From: Gelidibacter mesophilus DSM 14095
GTDB taxonomy: Bacteria > Bacteroidota > Bacteroidia > Flavobacteriales > Flavobacteriaceae
Reading direction: 5' to 3'
NCBI RefSeq assembly: GCF_000423005.1
Contig: NZ_AUHD01000004.1
Span: 1 to 64,000, forward strand
Length of the DNA stretch: 64,000 nt
The notes below the pieces were generated by a model. The model was not told the origin of the DNA. It searched no databases and saw only the letters and a list, made by a program, of their open reading frames with translations. Position numbers and translations under genes: made by a program. Below, piece after piece: positions 53,691 to 62,907 of this stretch (the first letter of the stretch is position 1; the number at the start of each line of letters is the position of its first letter).

Positions 53691-54464
53691 TTAGGACGCT
53701 TTCTTTTTACGCGCTTCCAAACTGGCTTTTAATTTTGCCATCAAATCCTTGGCTGCAGTAGGCTCGCTCTTGGTTTTTTCTACCTTTACTTTTTTTCCTG
53801 AGGCCTTAGATTCTATAATTTTAAGCAACTGTTTGTTATAGACATCCTTATATTTAGTGAAATCGAATTTTTCGGTATAATTTTCTATGAGGCTTTCAGC
53901 CATTTTAATCTCTTTATCTGAAGTTTTGGATTTTGGGATTTTCACTTCCTTCGGATCTCTAATCTCCTCAGCAAATCGGATGACGTGTAGTACAATCACA
54001 TCTTTATAGACCCCAATAAGGCAGAGATTTTCCTTTTGCCGCATCACAAATGTGGCCACCCCTAACTTGCCAGTTTTCTTTAAGGCATCGCGCAATAAAT
54101 TATAGGCTTTACCACCTTCCTTTTGAGGTTCCAGATAGTACGGATTTTTAAAAAGCATATCAGCAACTTCAGTCTCTTCCACAAACTCCTCGATATCTAT
54201 GGTCTTACTCTTCTTGACATTGGCGTTTTCAAAATCCTCCTTTTCTAAAATGATATAGGTATCCTCCTTTTTAAAGCCTTTTACAATATTTTTCCACTCG
54301 ACTTCTTCGCCTGTGTCTTCATTGACGCGTTTATATCTGATTCGTGCATGGTCTTCTTTGTCCAACATGTCCAAATCCAAGCTGCGACTTTCCGAAGCTG
54401 AATACATTTTTATGGGAATTGATACGAGCCCAAAACTGATGGTGCCATTCCAAACTGATTTCAT
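53691..54464 (-). CDS. ku: Ku protein (NHEJ DNA-end-binding)
   Basis: Bacterial Ku, about 257 residues. It begins MKSVWNGTISFGLVSIPIKMY, the family opening, and contains YKRVNEDTGEEVEWKNIVKG and VATFVMRQKENLCLIGVYKD of the core ring. The C-terminal tail is Lys-rich (SGKKVKVEKTKSEP, LEARKKKAS), as in Ku that recruits LigD. ATG at 54542 would add 26 residues not found in the family; ATG at 54464 is chosen. It is directly followed by ligD, so the two form an operon for end-joining. Confidence 0.95.
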   Translation of the reverse strand: MKSVWNGTISFGLVSIPIKMYSASESRSLDLDMLDKEDHARIRYKRVNEDTGEEVEWKNIVKGFKKEDTYIILEKEDFENANVKKSKTIDIEEFVEETEVADMLFKNPYYLEPQKEGGKAYNLLRDALKKTGKLGVATFVMRQKENLCLIGVYKDVIVLHVIRFAEEIRDPKEVKIPKSKTSDKEIKMAESLIENYTEKFDFTKYKDVYNKQLLKIIESKASGKKVKVEKTKSEPTAAKDLMAKLKASLEARKKKAS

Positions 54465-54687
54465 AACGTTTAAATTTAATCTTGAAAATTTAGGGATTGA
54501 AAACTGAATTTCAGAGTGCAAAAAGAGAAAATTGTAACGCAAACAGAAATCAGATTTAAATTATCAAAAGAAGCACACCTTTTTAATTAAAATTTAGAAA
54601 TACACCAAGTTCTTTTTCAATTCATTAAATTTGATAGCTAAGCCTCCACCAATCTATGCAAAATTAGTTTGACTAAAATTCCAACTC

Positions 54688-55531
54688 ATGAAAATTGAAA
54701 TTAAATTTTTGATCTTTATAGTAATTGGCTTCAACATACATTCTATAAAGAGCCAGAATGATCTACAAAAATTCAACCAGCTTCCTCATACCATTGAGGT
54801 TAGGGCTCCTGAGTTCAATACTGAAAAAAAGTATTTTTTTAAGATGGACACAATAAACCATAGTCTGATCATTCAAGACCTCCGAATGTCAAAAGATGGC
54901 ACCGTTCATTTTTACCAATTCTTACATGAAATCCCATTGGGCGAACTGAATTCGGAGAGTTTTAAGATTCAGAAGGATTTTGACGAAATTACCATAGACA
55001 TTAGCTCAGCTCCGGATAAAATTTCTATCATGACTTATATGTTCCAAGAGGGCAAAGTGAGCTCCATTCAAGCTTCAAACACAATCAGTTTAGGGAAGTC
55101 AAATTGAACAGGCTATAAAAACTATTTCAGCAACGCTTCCACAGGGCAGTCCCACGACGGCTACTACGAAAAGAATCCCTGGAAAGTTTAAATTTATTGA
55201 TGAAAATGTAATGCAGGTCAATGCGCATCTGGATGATGATTTACGGATCTGGAATGCGTATTATTATGCGCCAATTATTGACGACAATGGACAATATCTA
55301 CATCCTAAGATTGTCGAAAGTGTTAAAAGAGCTTTAAAAGCACAAAATGACCCTTCTCCATATCCCATCCCTGTGATGGTCTATACCAATGCAAAAGGTG
55401 TTATTGAGAACATAGCTGTCGCAAATAATCTGGCTGAGAGCTCTGGTCATATCGAGGGCACTGAAGGTATTCCGATGACCATCAAGACCGAATATGGACA
55501 ACCTAGCAAATATGTTTTCCTGTTAAATTAA
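54688..55531 (+). pseudogene. Secreted protein of unknown family, split by a +1 frameshift
   Basis: The first frame (54688-55107) has a signal peptide (MKIEIKFLIFIVIGFNIHSI) and stops at TGA. Dropping one base near 55095 joins it to a second clean frame (QIEQAIKTISATLPQGSP, later FIDENVMQVNAHLDDDLRIW) that ends at 55529-55531. A single protein of about 280 residues is restored. The C-terminal half (VKRALKAQNDPSPYPIPVMV) has no recognised family. The lesion is one extra base, as in two other genes in the window. Confidence 0.75.
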
Positions 55532-55686
55532 CAACTGGCATTCCATAGATCTCTCCATTTTTATAAGACTTGTAAATTCTACTTATAGCATCTGCTCGAA
55601 ACTTTTTGCAAGTTATTTTAAAAATTCAATTTTTACTGCTGTTGAGATTTATAAGTGTATGATGCGTTTAACCAATTGAAATACAA

Positions 55687-56583
55687 ATGAAATTATTGTT
55701 TATTATAAATCCAATTTCTGGAGGCATTGATAAAAATCCATTTATCCGAAAGGCAGTGGCAAAATGTGAAAAATACGGGATTCGTTACGAATTGTTTAAA
55801 ACAACTGGTAAGAACGATGAAAGCAACCTAAATGCTGTTTTATTGAACTTTAAACCAGACAAAGTGGCTTCTGTAGGTGGCGATGGTACCACATTATTTT
55901 CTGCCATTGCCTTAATGGGAAGTGCTATCCCCATGGGGATTATTCCCTTGGGATCGGCTAACGGGATGGCGGTAGAACTCTCGGTAAATCCCCATCCTTT
56001 AAAAGCCTTGGATGATTTGATTATGTCAAATGTTGTAGCAGGATTGGATATGCTTGAAATCAATGAAAAGTATTATTCCATGCATATTGGTGACGTTGGC
56101 ATCAATGCCAATCTTGTCAATGCCTATTCCAAAGACAAAAATCGCGGAATGGCCACGTATGCCAAGTATTTTATAGAAGAATTAAGCGAGTTGAAACCTT
56201 TTAAAATCACTATTAAAGCCAATGGCGAAACATATCTTCAAGATGGGTTGATGGTGGGCATCTGTAATTCGAGAAAATACGGTACTGGTATTCCCTTAAA
56301 TATGACTGGAAATCCCATGGATGGGAAGTTTGAAATTGTTGTGGTGACTCAGATTAATCTAAATTCATTAATAAAGGCGGGGTTGTCAAAGTTCGACGAA
56401 AATTTTCATGACAATCAGAGCGGAACCCTTATCAGCACGAAGGAGGCAGAAATTTTATTTGACCAGCCACGACTGCTTCAGTTAGATGGGGAGATTATTG
56501 GCGAATTTGAAAGAATCAAAATTAATACCCTTGAAGGTGCCGTAAGGCTAATTACCCATCATGACAATCCTTATCTATTTTAG
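55687..56583 (+). CDS. Diacylglycerol/lipid kinase family protein (YegS-like)
   Basis: This 298-residue protein has the DAGK catalytic fold. The N-terminal IINPISGG and the ATP-binding GGDGT (residues 64-68) are visible, and PLGSANGMAVEL and VGINANLVNA are in the family positions. It phosphorylates a lipid such as diacylglycerol or a sphingoid base; the substrate is not predictable. Length is standard. No signal peptide or membrane segment. Confidence 0.93.
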   Translation: MKLLFIINPISGGIDKNPFIRKAVAKCEKYGIRYELFKTTGKNDESNLNAVLLNFKPDKVASVGGDGTTLFSAIALMGSAIPMGIIPLGSANGMAVELSVNPHPLKALDDLIMSNVVAGLDMLEINEKYYSMHIGDVGINANLVNAYSKDKNRGMATYAKYFIEELSELKPFKITIKANGETYLQDGLMVGICNSRKYGTGIPLNMTGNPMDGKFEIVVVTQINLNSLIKAGLSKFDENFHDNQSGTLISTKEAEILFDQPRLLQLDGEIIGEFERIKINTLEGAVRLITHHDNPYLF

Positions 56584-56886
56584 AACGGAAAGTAGTTGAG
56601 CACTTTGTTTGATGAATGGAACGACGTTTAAACAGTCACCAGTAAATGCACTTTTTAACCGAATTTTAGGAGTGCTAATAACTTCTCCTCATTCTTTACA
56701 AATAGTGGAGCCATCATTGCGGAAGATGATTATATTTGAAATTAAATAGTTATTTAGAAACATTATCCGTGTAGGATTGCCAATGGAATGGAGACAAGCT
56801 ATTAAAATTTCGGGGTAGCTTTCCTGAACATAACCTCTTAAAAATGCTTTTAAAAAGTGTACTGAGCAACCATTTACAACTTAATT
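56584..56886. other. Intergenic stretch before the GT2 gene
   Basis: 303 nt with no gene and no strong hairpin; it presumably holds the GT2 promoter. Confidence 0.4.
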
Positions 56887-57666
56887 ATGACCAAAATTTC
56901 AGGCGTAATAATCGCCTATAATGAAGAACAATACATCGCCAAATGTCTCGAATCTCTGCAAGGCATTGTTGATGAAATCCTAGTGGTTGATTCGTTTTCA
57001 ACGGACGAAACCCTTCAAATTTGCGAAAAACATGGAGCACGTGTGATCCAACGCGCCTTTATTGGTTTTACAGACCAAAAAAACTACGCAACCGAGCAAG
57101 CAAAGTTTGATTATGTCCTTTCTTTAGATGCAGATGAAGCGCTTTCTGAGGAGTTAAAAGCCTCTATTTTGGAATTAAAACCTACAATGGACGGCGAGGG
57201 TTATGCTTTTAATAGATTGAATCACTATTGCGGAAAATGGATCCACCATTCAAGTTGGTATCCTGGCACCAAAATTAGGCTGTACAATAAACATAAAGCC
57301 CGTTGGTACAGTCCAACCAATATCCACGAGACCATTACGCTTGACAATCCTAAAAGTGTGGTTAAATTAAAAGGAGATCTACTCCATTGGGCCTATGACA
57401 GCTTTAGCAAACATCATTTAAAAATTGATACTTACACCACCCTTTCAGCAGTAAATTACGTAAAGAACAAGTCCAAAAAAGTGCCTTATACCAAAATTAT
57501 TATCAATCCTTTTTGGAAATTCTTTAAGAATTATTTTATCAATAGGGGTTTTCTAGATGGCTTTCAAGGCTTCGTTGTATGTTGCATGTCGGGTTATACA
57601 ACTTTTTTAAAATACATTAAAATCATTGAGCTGCAACAAAACGAAAAACATCACTTGAATAGATAA
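56887..57666 (+). CDS. Family 2 glycosyltransferase (WaaE/KdtX-like)
   Basis: This 259-residue GT-A glycosyltransferase has the nucleotide-binding start SGVIIAYNEEQYIAKCLESL, the conserved VDEILVVDSFSTDET and the DxD motif in LSLDADEALS (Asp81, Asp83). The later YNKHKARWYSPTNIHETI and the C-terminal amphipathic KIIINPFWKFFKNYFI fit LPS core-type enzymes. It probably adds a sugar in lipopolysaccharide or surface polysaccharide synthesis; the sugar is unknown. Confidence 0.88.
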   Translation: MTKISGVIIAYNEEQYIAKCLESLQGIVDEILVVDSFSTDETLQICEKHGARVIQRAFIGFTDQKNYATEQAKFDYVLSLDADEALSEELKASILELKPTMDGEGYAFNRLNHYCGKWIHHSSWYPGTKIRLYNKHKARWYSPTNIHETITLDNPKSVVKLKGDLLHWAYDSFSKHHLKIDTYTTLSAVNYVKNKSKKVPYTKIIINPFWKFFKNYFINRGFLDGFQGFVVCCMSGYTTFLKYIKIIELQQNEKHHLNR

Positions 57667-57715
57667 CAGTGCAAAGAGACTGTGATAAGCAGTAAAGTGA
57701 TTTTCCTGAAGGACT

Positions 57716-58420
57716 TTAGAATAGTTTCCCAAAGCGTAACTTTAGTTTAAATCGGGAAAAAGAATCCTCTCCTTTAATATCCAACCGATTTAATTCGTAC
57801 GGATTGGAAGTTGGCCATGTATTGATCCTATTCCCTATCCTTAAGGCAAACACCATGCCCTCTTGCTTTATTTGTGCAAAAAATTGAGTTTTTAAAGGCT
57901 CCTTTTTTGGAAAACTTCCATAAGGATACGCCAAAACTGGAAACACCTTTAAATTATTTTCATCACAAAAATCATTACATTCCCTAAAATCTTCTGTTAT
58001 TTCAGCGTTACTTAATTTGGCGTAAGGTCTGTGATGAAAGGAATGAAACCCAAGTTCAATACGTCCGCTTAAGCCTTTCAACTGCTCAATATTCATAATA
58101 GGTTGGAGACCGGTGTTCCAAACATCCGTTTTACCGACATAGGCAAAGGGCACAAAAAAAGTTGCTTTTTGGTCATACTTCTCTAATAAGGGAAGCGCAA
58201 GTTCCAATTGATTTAAAGTCACATCATCAAAAGTAATAATTACAGGTTTTCCGTTTTTTCTATCTATCCGTTCCCATTCTTCAAAATGATAGGTTTTGTA
58301 GCCCTTATCAGCTAAATATTGCAACTGTCTTTCCAGCTAAGTCACAGCAATAGTAAGACCTGAAGCTTTTTCAGGTTCCGCTGTAACATTATGATACATT
58401 AAAATGGGAAGTCGGCTCAT
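57716..58420 (-). pseudogene. Polysaccharide deacetylase with in-frame TAG at codon 28
   Basis: From ATG at 58418-58420 the frame reads MSRLPILMYHNVTAEPEKAS and continues to AVT, then TAG at 58337-58339, then LERQLQYLADKGYKTYHFEE without a shift to the stop at 57716. The part after the stop has NodB-type motifs: ITFDDVTLNQ (TFDD), the H-x3-H segment HSFHHRPYAKL and YPYGSFPK. The reading is an intact deacetylase with one nonsense base, which could be a Lys or Gln codon in a working copy. It could be a real null mutation, a miscall, or suppressed by readthrough. If translation restarts, ATG at 58324 would give a 202-residue truncated product. Confidence 0.8.
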
Positions 58421-58797
58421 GAGGGTTCTTTAAGTAAATACAAAAATAGGCACTTTTAATGGACTACCTAAAAATGAAACTCAGAAGCGTCATTTTTTAA
58501 ACGAATTAAATACTGAAAAAGTTAAGGAATTGTAATCCTATAGTGTAAACTCTTGTAACTTTATGGAATCCAGAGGATTTGGCATTCAAAAAATCAATCC
58601 TAACAAATAATTTATAGGGTAATCATTCAAAGAAATATTTAATTATATTGAAACGTCATTTGAAGGTTGACGTCATTTGGGAACATAACTAAGGGTCAGC
58701 GACCTTTAAATAGTGTATCAGATAGTGTTACCTTGGAGAATTTTACTCATAAAATCATTATCTCAATCTTTCATCGATCTTTATAAAATAGCGCCAA
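58421..58797. other. Intergenic stretch
   Basis: 377 nt with no recognised gene, repeat or hairpin. Confidence 0.4.
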
Positions 58798-59353
58798 ATG
58801 AAGATATTTATAGGATTTACATGGCTAATTTTTAATGTCACTATGATGAATGCTCAAAACCAAGATCCGTGGACGGAATATGTGACACCTTCAAGTGTCC
58901 ACAACCTTCTTTCGCACTATGAAGGTTCTTTTGTAATGGAAATAACAATGGCTACCGGCACAGAAAAAAAACTCTCCATCATCATAGTGGACTCTGATCA
59001 TACGATGTTCCTCGGTGGCCGATTTTGAATTGAAACAAACCGGAATTATGAGGGGTATGGATTTCCAAGCGATAATGACCATGGGCTTTAACAATACGGA
59101 CCAAAAATTTGCCTTGACAACCATCACCAATATGGGAACAGGAACCTTAAATATGTCTGGCAATTGGGACGAAAATTCTAAATCCGCTACAGTATGCGGA
59201 GAATTGACAAATCCAGTTTCCAAAAATAGCATTACCGACAAACAAATAGTATCATTCGTTGATAAAGATACCATCCTGATTGAAAGTTTTGACCAAGAGG
59301 GTGGCCATAAGGAAAAGAAAACAGTGCAATATAAGTTGATTAGAAAAAAATAA
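58798..59353 (+). pseudogene. DUF1579 family secreted protein, split by a +1 frameshift
   Basis: The first frame (58798-59028) has a signal peptide (MKIFIGFTWLIFNVTMMNAQ) and the opening of a DUF1579 domain (LSHYEGSFVMEITMATG). It stops at TGA after CGATTTTGA. Reading one T fewer gives RFELKQTGIMRGMDF and continues through FNNTDQKFALTTITNMGTG to 59353, with KEKKTVQYKLIRKK at the end. The joined product has about 184 residues. Function of the family is unknown. As in two other genes, the lesion is one extra base in a homopolymer. Confidence 0.75.
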
Positions 59354-59380
59354 TTCTCAAAAGATAGCACTACAAATTAT

Positions 59381-60982
59381 ATGTTCGATTATATCATTAT
59401 TGGAGGCGGTTCGGCCGGATGTCTTTTGGCCAACAGACTTTCAGAAAACCCTGAAAATAAAGTCTGTTTACTAGAAGCTGGTCCTTCTGACCATACCCAT
59501 TGGATCCGTAATTGCAACCCTATGAATATGCTATTTTTAATGAATAGCAAAACTTACAATTGGAGAAATTATGCGATCGGGAATTCCAAGACGGGCAAAA
59601 GAAAATTTTACTGGCCCAGAGGAAAAACTCTGGGTGGGTCAAGTGCCATCAATGCCATGATTTATACCCGTGGGCATAAATCAGACTATGACCATTGGGC
59701 AACACTTGGAAACACCGGCTGGGATTATGATGCTGTACTCCCCTATTTTAAAAAATCTCAAAAGCAGCATCGTGGTGCCGATTCTTACCATGGCGACCAA
59801 GGACTTATGAATGTTATAGATCCAAATTTTCATTTTCCTGCGAGTACGGCATTTATCGAAGCCTGTCAAGAAGCTGGAATTCCAAGAAACCGTGATCTTA
59901 ATGGCGCAAATTATGAAGGGGTGGACTTTTTTCAAATTAATCAAACTGAAAACGGCCAGCGCTGCCATTCTGCCGCATCATTCTTAAATCCTGTTTTATC
60001 CCGTCCTAACCTGACCGTGATTACTCATGCCCATGTTAAAAAGATAAACATCGAAAATAAGTCTGCAACCGGCGTTGTTTACTTTGATTTAAAGAAAAAC
60101 AAGAAACTCACGACAATTTCAGCCGCTAAAGAAGTCATTTTAAGTGCAGGGGTCATTAATTCACCACAAATTCTTATGCTTTCAGGTATCGGACCGGCAT
60201 CTGAATTGGCCAAACATCATATTCCACTAATCCATGATCTGCCAGGAGTTGGAGAAAATTTACAGGACCATCCCGATGTCATCTTGAGGTATCTTGACAA
60301 GTCGAACTCTTCACTGACCACCGTGCCCAAACCTTCTATTTTAAAATTTTTCTCAAAATTTTATCGTAACAAAAACCCAATTGTTTTTACACCAACCGAT
60401 ACCGGAGGCTTTATAAAATCAGAGGCTGGCATTGTCGTTCCTGATCTTCAGTTACAGTTTGCTCCAATTCGAATGTTTCCACACGGCAGAAAACCTTTAA
60501 CACCAACAAAAGCAGGATTTGTTCTTCATTTCTGCCATATGCGACCAAAAAGCAGGGGTCGCATCACTTTAACCTCTAATAACCCTTTTGATGCCCCCAT
60601 CATTCAGGCGAATTATTTTGATGACACCATGGAACTTGAAGCTTTGGTGAAAGGCGTTAAGATTGCCCGAAACATTTTAGCGCATCCCGCCATGGAACCC
60701 TTCGTCAAGAAAGAGGAAATGCCAGGAAAAGAAGTAGCTACAGACGATCAGATCAGGCAGTTTATTTTGAGCAAGGTCGAGTCGGTTTACCATACGGCCA
60801 GTTCTTGTAAAATGGGAATCGATGCCATGGCGGTTGTGGATCCTGAATTAAAAGTTTATGGCATTAAGAATCTTAGGGTCATTGATTCTTCTATCCTACC
60901 CACCATCACCGGAAGTAATATTCATGCGCCAACAGTAATGATTGCTGAAAAGGGTGCAGATATGATCTTGAATGCGCGCTGA
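59381..60982 (+). CDS. GMC-family FAD oxidoreductase (choline-dehydrogenase-like)
   Basis: This 533-residue flavoprotein begins with the FAD-binding DYIIIGGGSAGCLLANRLSE and has the GMC signature GKTLGGSSAINAMIYTRGHK. The catalytic His is in SVYHTASSCKMG, and the second active-site residue is in GSNIHAPTVMIAEK. It is most like choline or alcohol dehydrogenases of the BetA group, but substrate choice varies widely in this family. No betaine-aldehyde dehydrogenase gene is adjacent, so osmoprotection cannot be claimed. It starts 27 nt after the DUF1579 gene. Confidence 0.9.
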   Translation: MFDYIIIGGGSAGCLLANRLSENPENKVCLLEAGPSDHTHWIRNCNPMNMLFLMNSKTYNWRNYAIGNSKTGKRKFYWPRGKTLGGSSAINAMIYTRGHKSDYDHWATLGNTGWDYDAVLPYFKKSQKQHRGADSYHGDQGLMNVIDPNFHFPASTAFIEACQEAGIPRNRDLNGANYEGVDFFQINQTENGQRCHSAASFLNPVLSRPNLTVITHAHVKKINIENKSATGVVYFDLKKNKKLTTISAAKEVILSAGVINSPQILMLSGIGPASELAKHHIPLIHDLPGVGENLQDHPDVILRYLDKSNSSLTTVPKPSILKFFSKFYRNKNPIVFTPTDTGGFIKSEAGIVVPDLQLQFAPIRMFPHGRKPLTPTKAGFVLHFCHMRPKSRGRITLTSNNPFDAPIIQANYFDDTMELEALVKGVKIARNILAHPAMEPFVKKEEMPGKEVATDDQIRQFILSKVESVYHTASSCKMGIDAMAVVDPELKVYGIKNLRVIDSSILPTITGSNIHAPTVMIAEKGADMILNAR

Positions 60983-61158
60983 GCAGGTTCAGTTTTTTTT
61001 GATACGATAGTCTTCAGTAAGAAAAATGCACATCGGGGGAAAACCTGCATTTTAATCAGGGCATTGTTGTAAAATCAGACAGTAAACCTTTCCTTCACAA
61101 AACCATTTGAAGAGTGTTATACTACTGACGTAAATCCCTTAGATAGCTCTTCAAGCAA

Positions 61159-62688
61159 CTATTTCTTTATTATCTTGATGTTCTTGAAACCGCTCTGATT
61201 GCCAATTCGATCAACTGCCGTCACTCCAATGTCTGTCAGCGAATGCCCCGCCTTTTCATCTTCTTGAAAAAGCGCTAATTCCATAGTACTTTTAGTACGG
61301 TCCAAAATGATATATTCCCAAACATCGTCATACTTATAGAAAACTACCCACTTAAAAATGGCTTCGGATTCCGGATGGCTCCAGGAAATAATTACGCTAT
61401 CGTCTTCAATTTTTGTGTTGACCAAAGGCATTTTTGGCAAGTTGTCATCGAGCCAAGTGCTTGCGGGTACTAAAGCCTGAGTTTTATACGGCCCTTCAAC
61501 CAAAGCTTTGGCAAGGTTGGCGTATTTCATTAAGGGCGCAATACTCCAATGCACGGTACCCATACTTCCCGAATCCATACCGCGCGTTGTCATGATTTGA
61601 TTAATGGTTTCATCGACATTGGCGTCATCGCCACCGTAATCAATTCTGATCCCGGGCCATAAATGACGATTTTTATTGTTTTCACGTTCCCACCAGCCCA
61701 ATAAAACCGGAAAACTTTGATTAATCTGATTGATTTTCCAATACAACTGCGGACTAAAATAGTCAATCCACCCTTCATTCAGCCAAAGTTTCGCATCGGC
61801 ATACAGTTCGTTATATTGATCCATGCCCAAAATAGATTCAGGATACCCAGGTCTCCAAATCCCAAACGGACTGATTCCAAATTTTACTTCAGGTTTCACA
61901 GCTTTAATTTCCTGATAAATGCGCTTCACAAAACCATCAACGGCTGCTCTTCGCCAATCAGAGGTGTCCAACGTCCCTCCCGTTTTTAAATAGCTCTGAT
62001 AACTTTCGGCATCAGGAAAATCCAATCCCTCATTATAGGCCGCATACGGATAAAAATAATCATCAAAATGAATCCCGTCAATGTCATATCTCTTAACGAT
62101 ATCCATCACCACCGCCGACGAATGGTCTTGAGTTGCCTGTTTGGAAGGATCCATCCACCACAAGCCATTTTTTAAAGACACCATGAGTTCAGGACGCGTT
62201 TTTACTAAGGATTTTGGTACGACCTCACCTCCTGTAGTGTGATGCGAGCGATACGGATTTAACCAAACATGCAATTCCAATCCGCGGTCATGCGCTGCTT
62301 CTATCCAAAAACTTAAAGGATCATACCAGGGCGATGGCGCTTTTCCAACTTCCCCAGACAGAAAGAAAGACCAAGGCTCCAAATGACTATTATACAAAGC
62401 ATCCGCCTGCGGTCTTGCCTGAAAAATCACTGCATTATAATTATGATCCTTTAAAAAATCTAATAATTTCAAGGCTTCATCCTGCTGTTCCAGAGTGGAC
62501 AGACCTGGCTGGCTGGGCCAATTGATATTTGCCACGGTAGCCACCCATGCTGCCCGAAACTCACGCATCACTTGTGGAACTTCATCTTCAATAGGTGCAG
62601 CTGCTCTTATATGTTTGGGAGATTTGCAACCATACAGTGCCAACATTAAAAACAGGAGTATAATAAGAGATTTTATTTTAAAGACCAT
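61159..62688 (-). CDS. GHL10 (DUF187) glycoside-hydrolase-like lipoprotein
   Basis: This 509-residue protein has a lipoprotein signal (MVFKIKSLIILLFLMLALYG then Cys21). A TIM-barrel domain of the glycosyl-hydrolase-like 10 family follows: REFRAAWVATVANINWPSQ, VIFQARPQADALYNS, LHVWLNPYRSH, DGIHFDDYFYPYAAYNEG and GISPFGIWRPGYP. The C-terminal part (about 410-509) looks like a fibronectin type III-like domain (DDSVIISWSHPESEAIFKWV). Family members are thought to act on peptidoglycan or related glycans. It is probably attached to the outer or inner membrane. Confidence 0.92.
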   Translation of the reverse strand: MVFKIKSLIILLFLMLALYGCKSPKHIRAAAPIEDEVPQVMREFRAAWVATVANINWPSQPGLSTLEQQDEALKLLDFLKDHNYNAVIFQARPQADALYNSHLEPWSFFLSGEVGKAPSPWYDPLSFWIEAAHDRGLELHVWLNPYRSHHTTGGEVVPKSLVKTRPELMVSLKNGLWWMDPSKQATQDHSSAVVMDIVKRYDIDGIHFDDYFYPYAAYNEGLDFPDAESYQSYLKTGGTLDTSDWRRAAVDGFVKRIYQEIKAVKPEVKFGISPFGIWRPGYPESILGMDQYNELYADAKLWLNEGWIDYFSPQLYWKINQINQSFPVLLGWWERENNKNRHLWPGIRIDYGGDDANVDETINQIMTTRGMDSGSMGTVHWSIAPLMKYANLAKALVEGPYKTQALVPASTWLDDNLPKMPLVNTKIEDDSVIISWSHPESEAIFKWVVFYKYDDVWEYIILDRTKSTMELALFQEDEKAGHSLTDIGVTAVDRIGNQSGFKNIKIIKK

Positions 62689-62894
62689 AATGTGTGGGTA
62701 TAATTAAGCAAATTATAAACTTAAAATCCAATAGTCAAAAAGCAGGTCACATTTAGTGACATTTTTAACATTTTATAGTCTCAGATCGATCATTCCTAAA
62801 CGATTCAAGCCTTTAAGATTCACCTCATTGATTTCATTTTATTATTTTTTCAAGTATTAAGACGATTTTAGGTATCACATCGGAATGGTTGTTA

Positions 62895-62902
62895 TAATTT
62901 TG
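62895..62902 (+). promoter_or_regulatory. -7 box of the MATE gene
   Basis: TAATTTTG matches TAnnTTTG and ends 5 nt before the ATG at 62908, so transcription would start at or near the start codon. No -33 TTTG is clear. Confidence 0.4.
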
Positions 62903-62907
62903 CAAAT

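Noticed and set aside
59381-60982. Calling the GMC oxidoreductase betA
   Set aside because: No betB or choline transporter nearby, and the family is broad.
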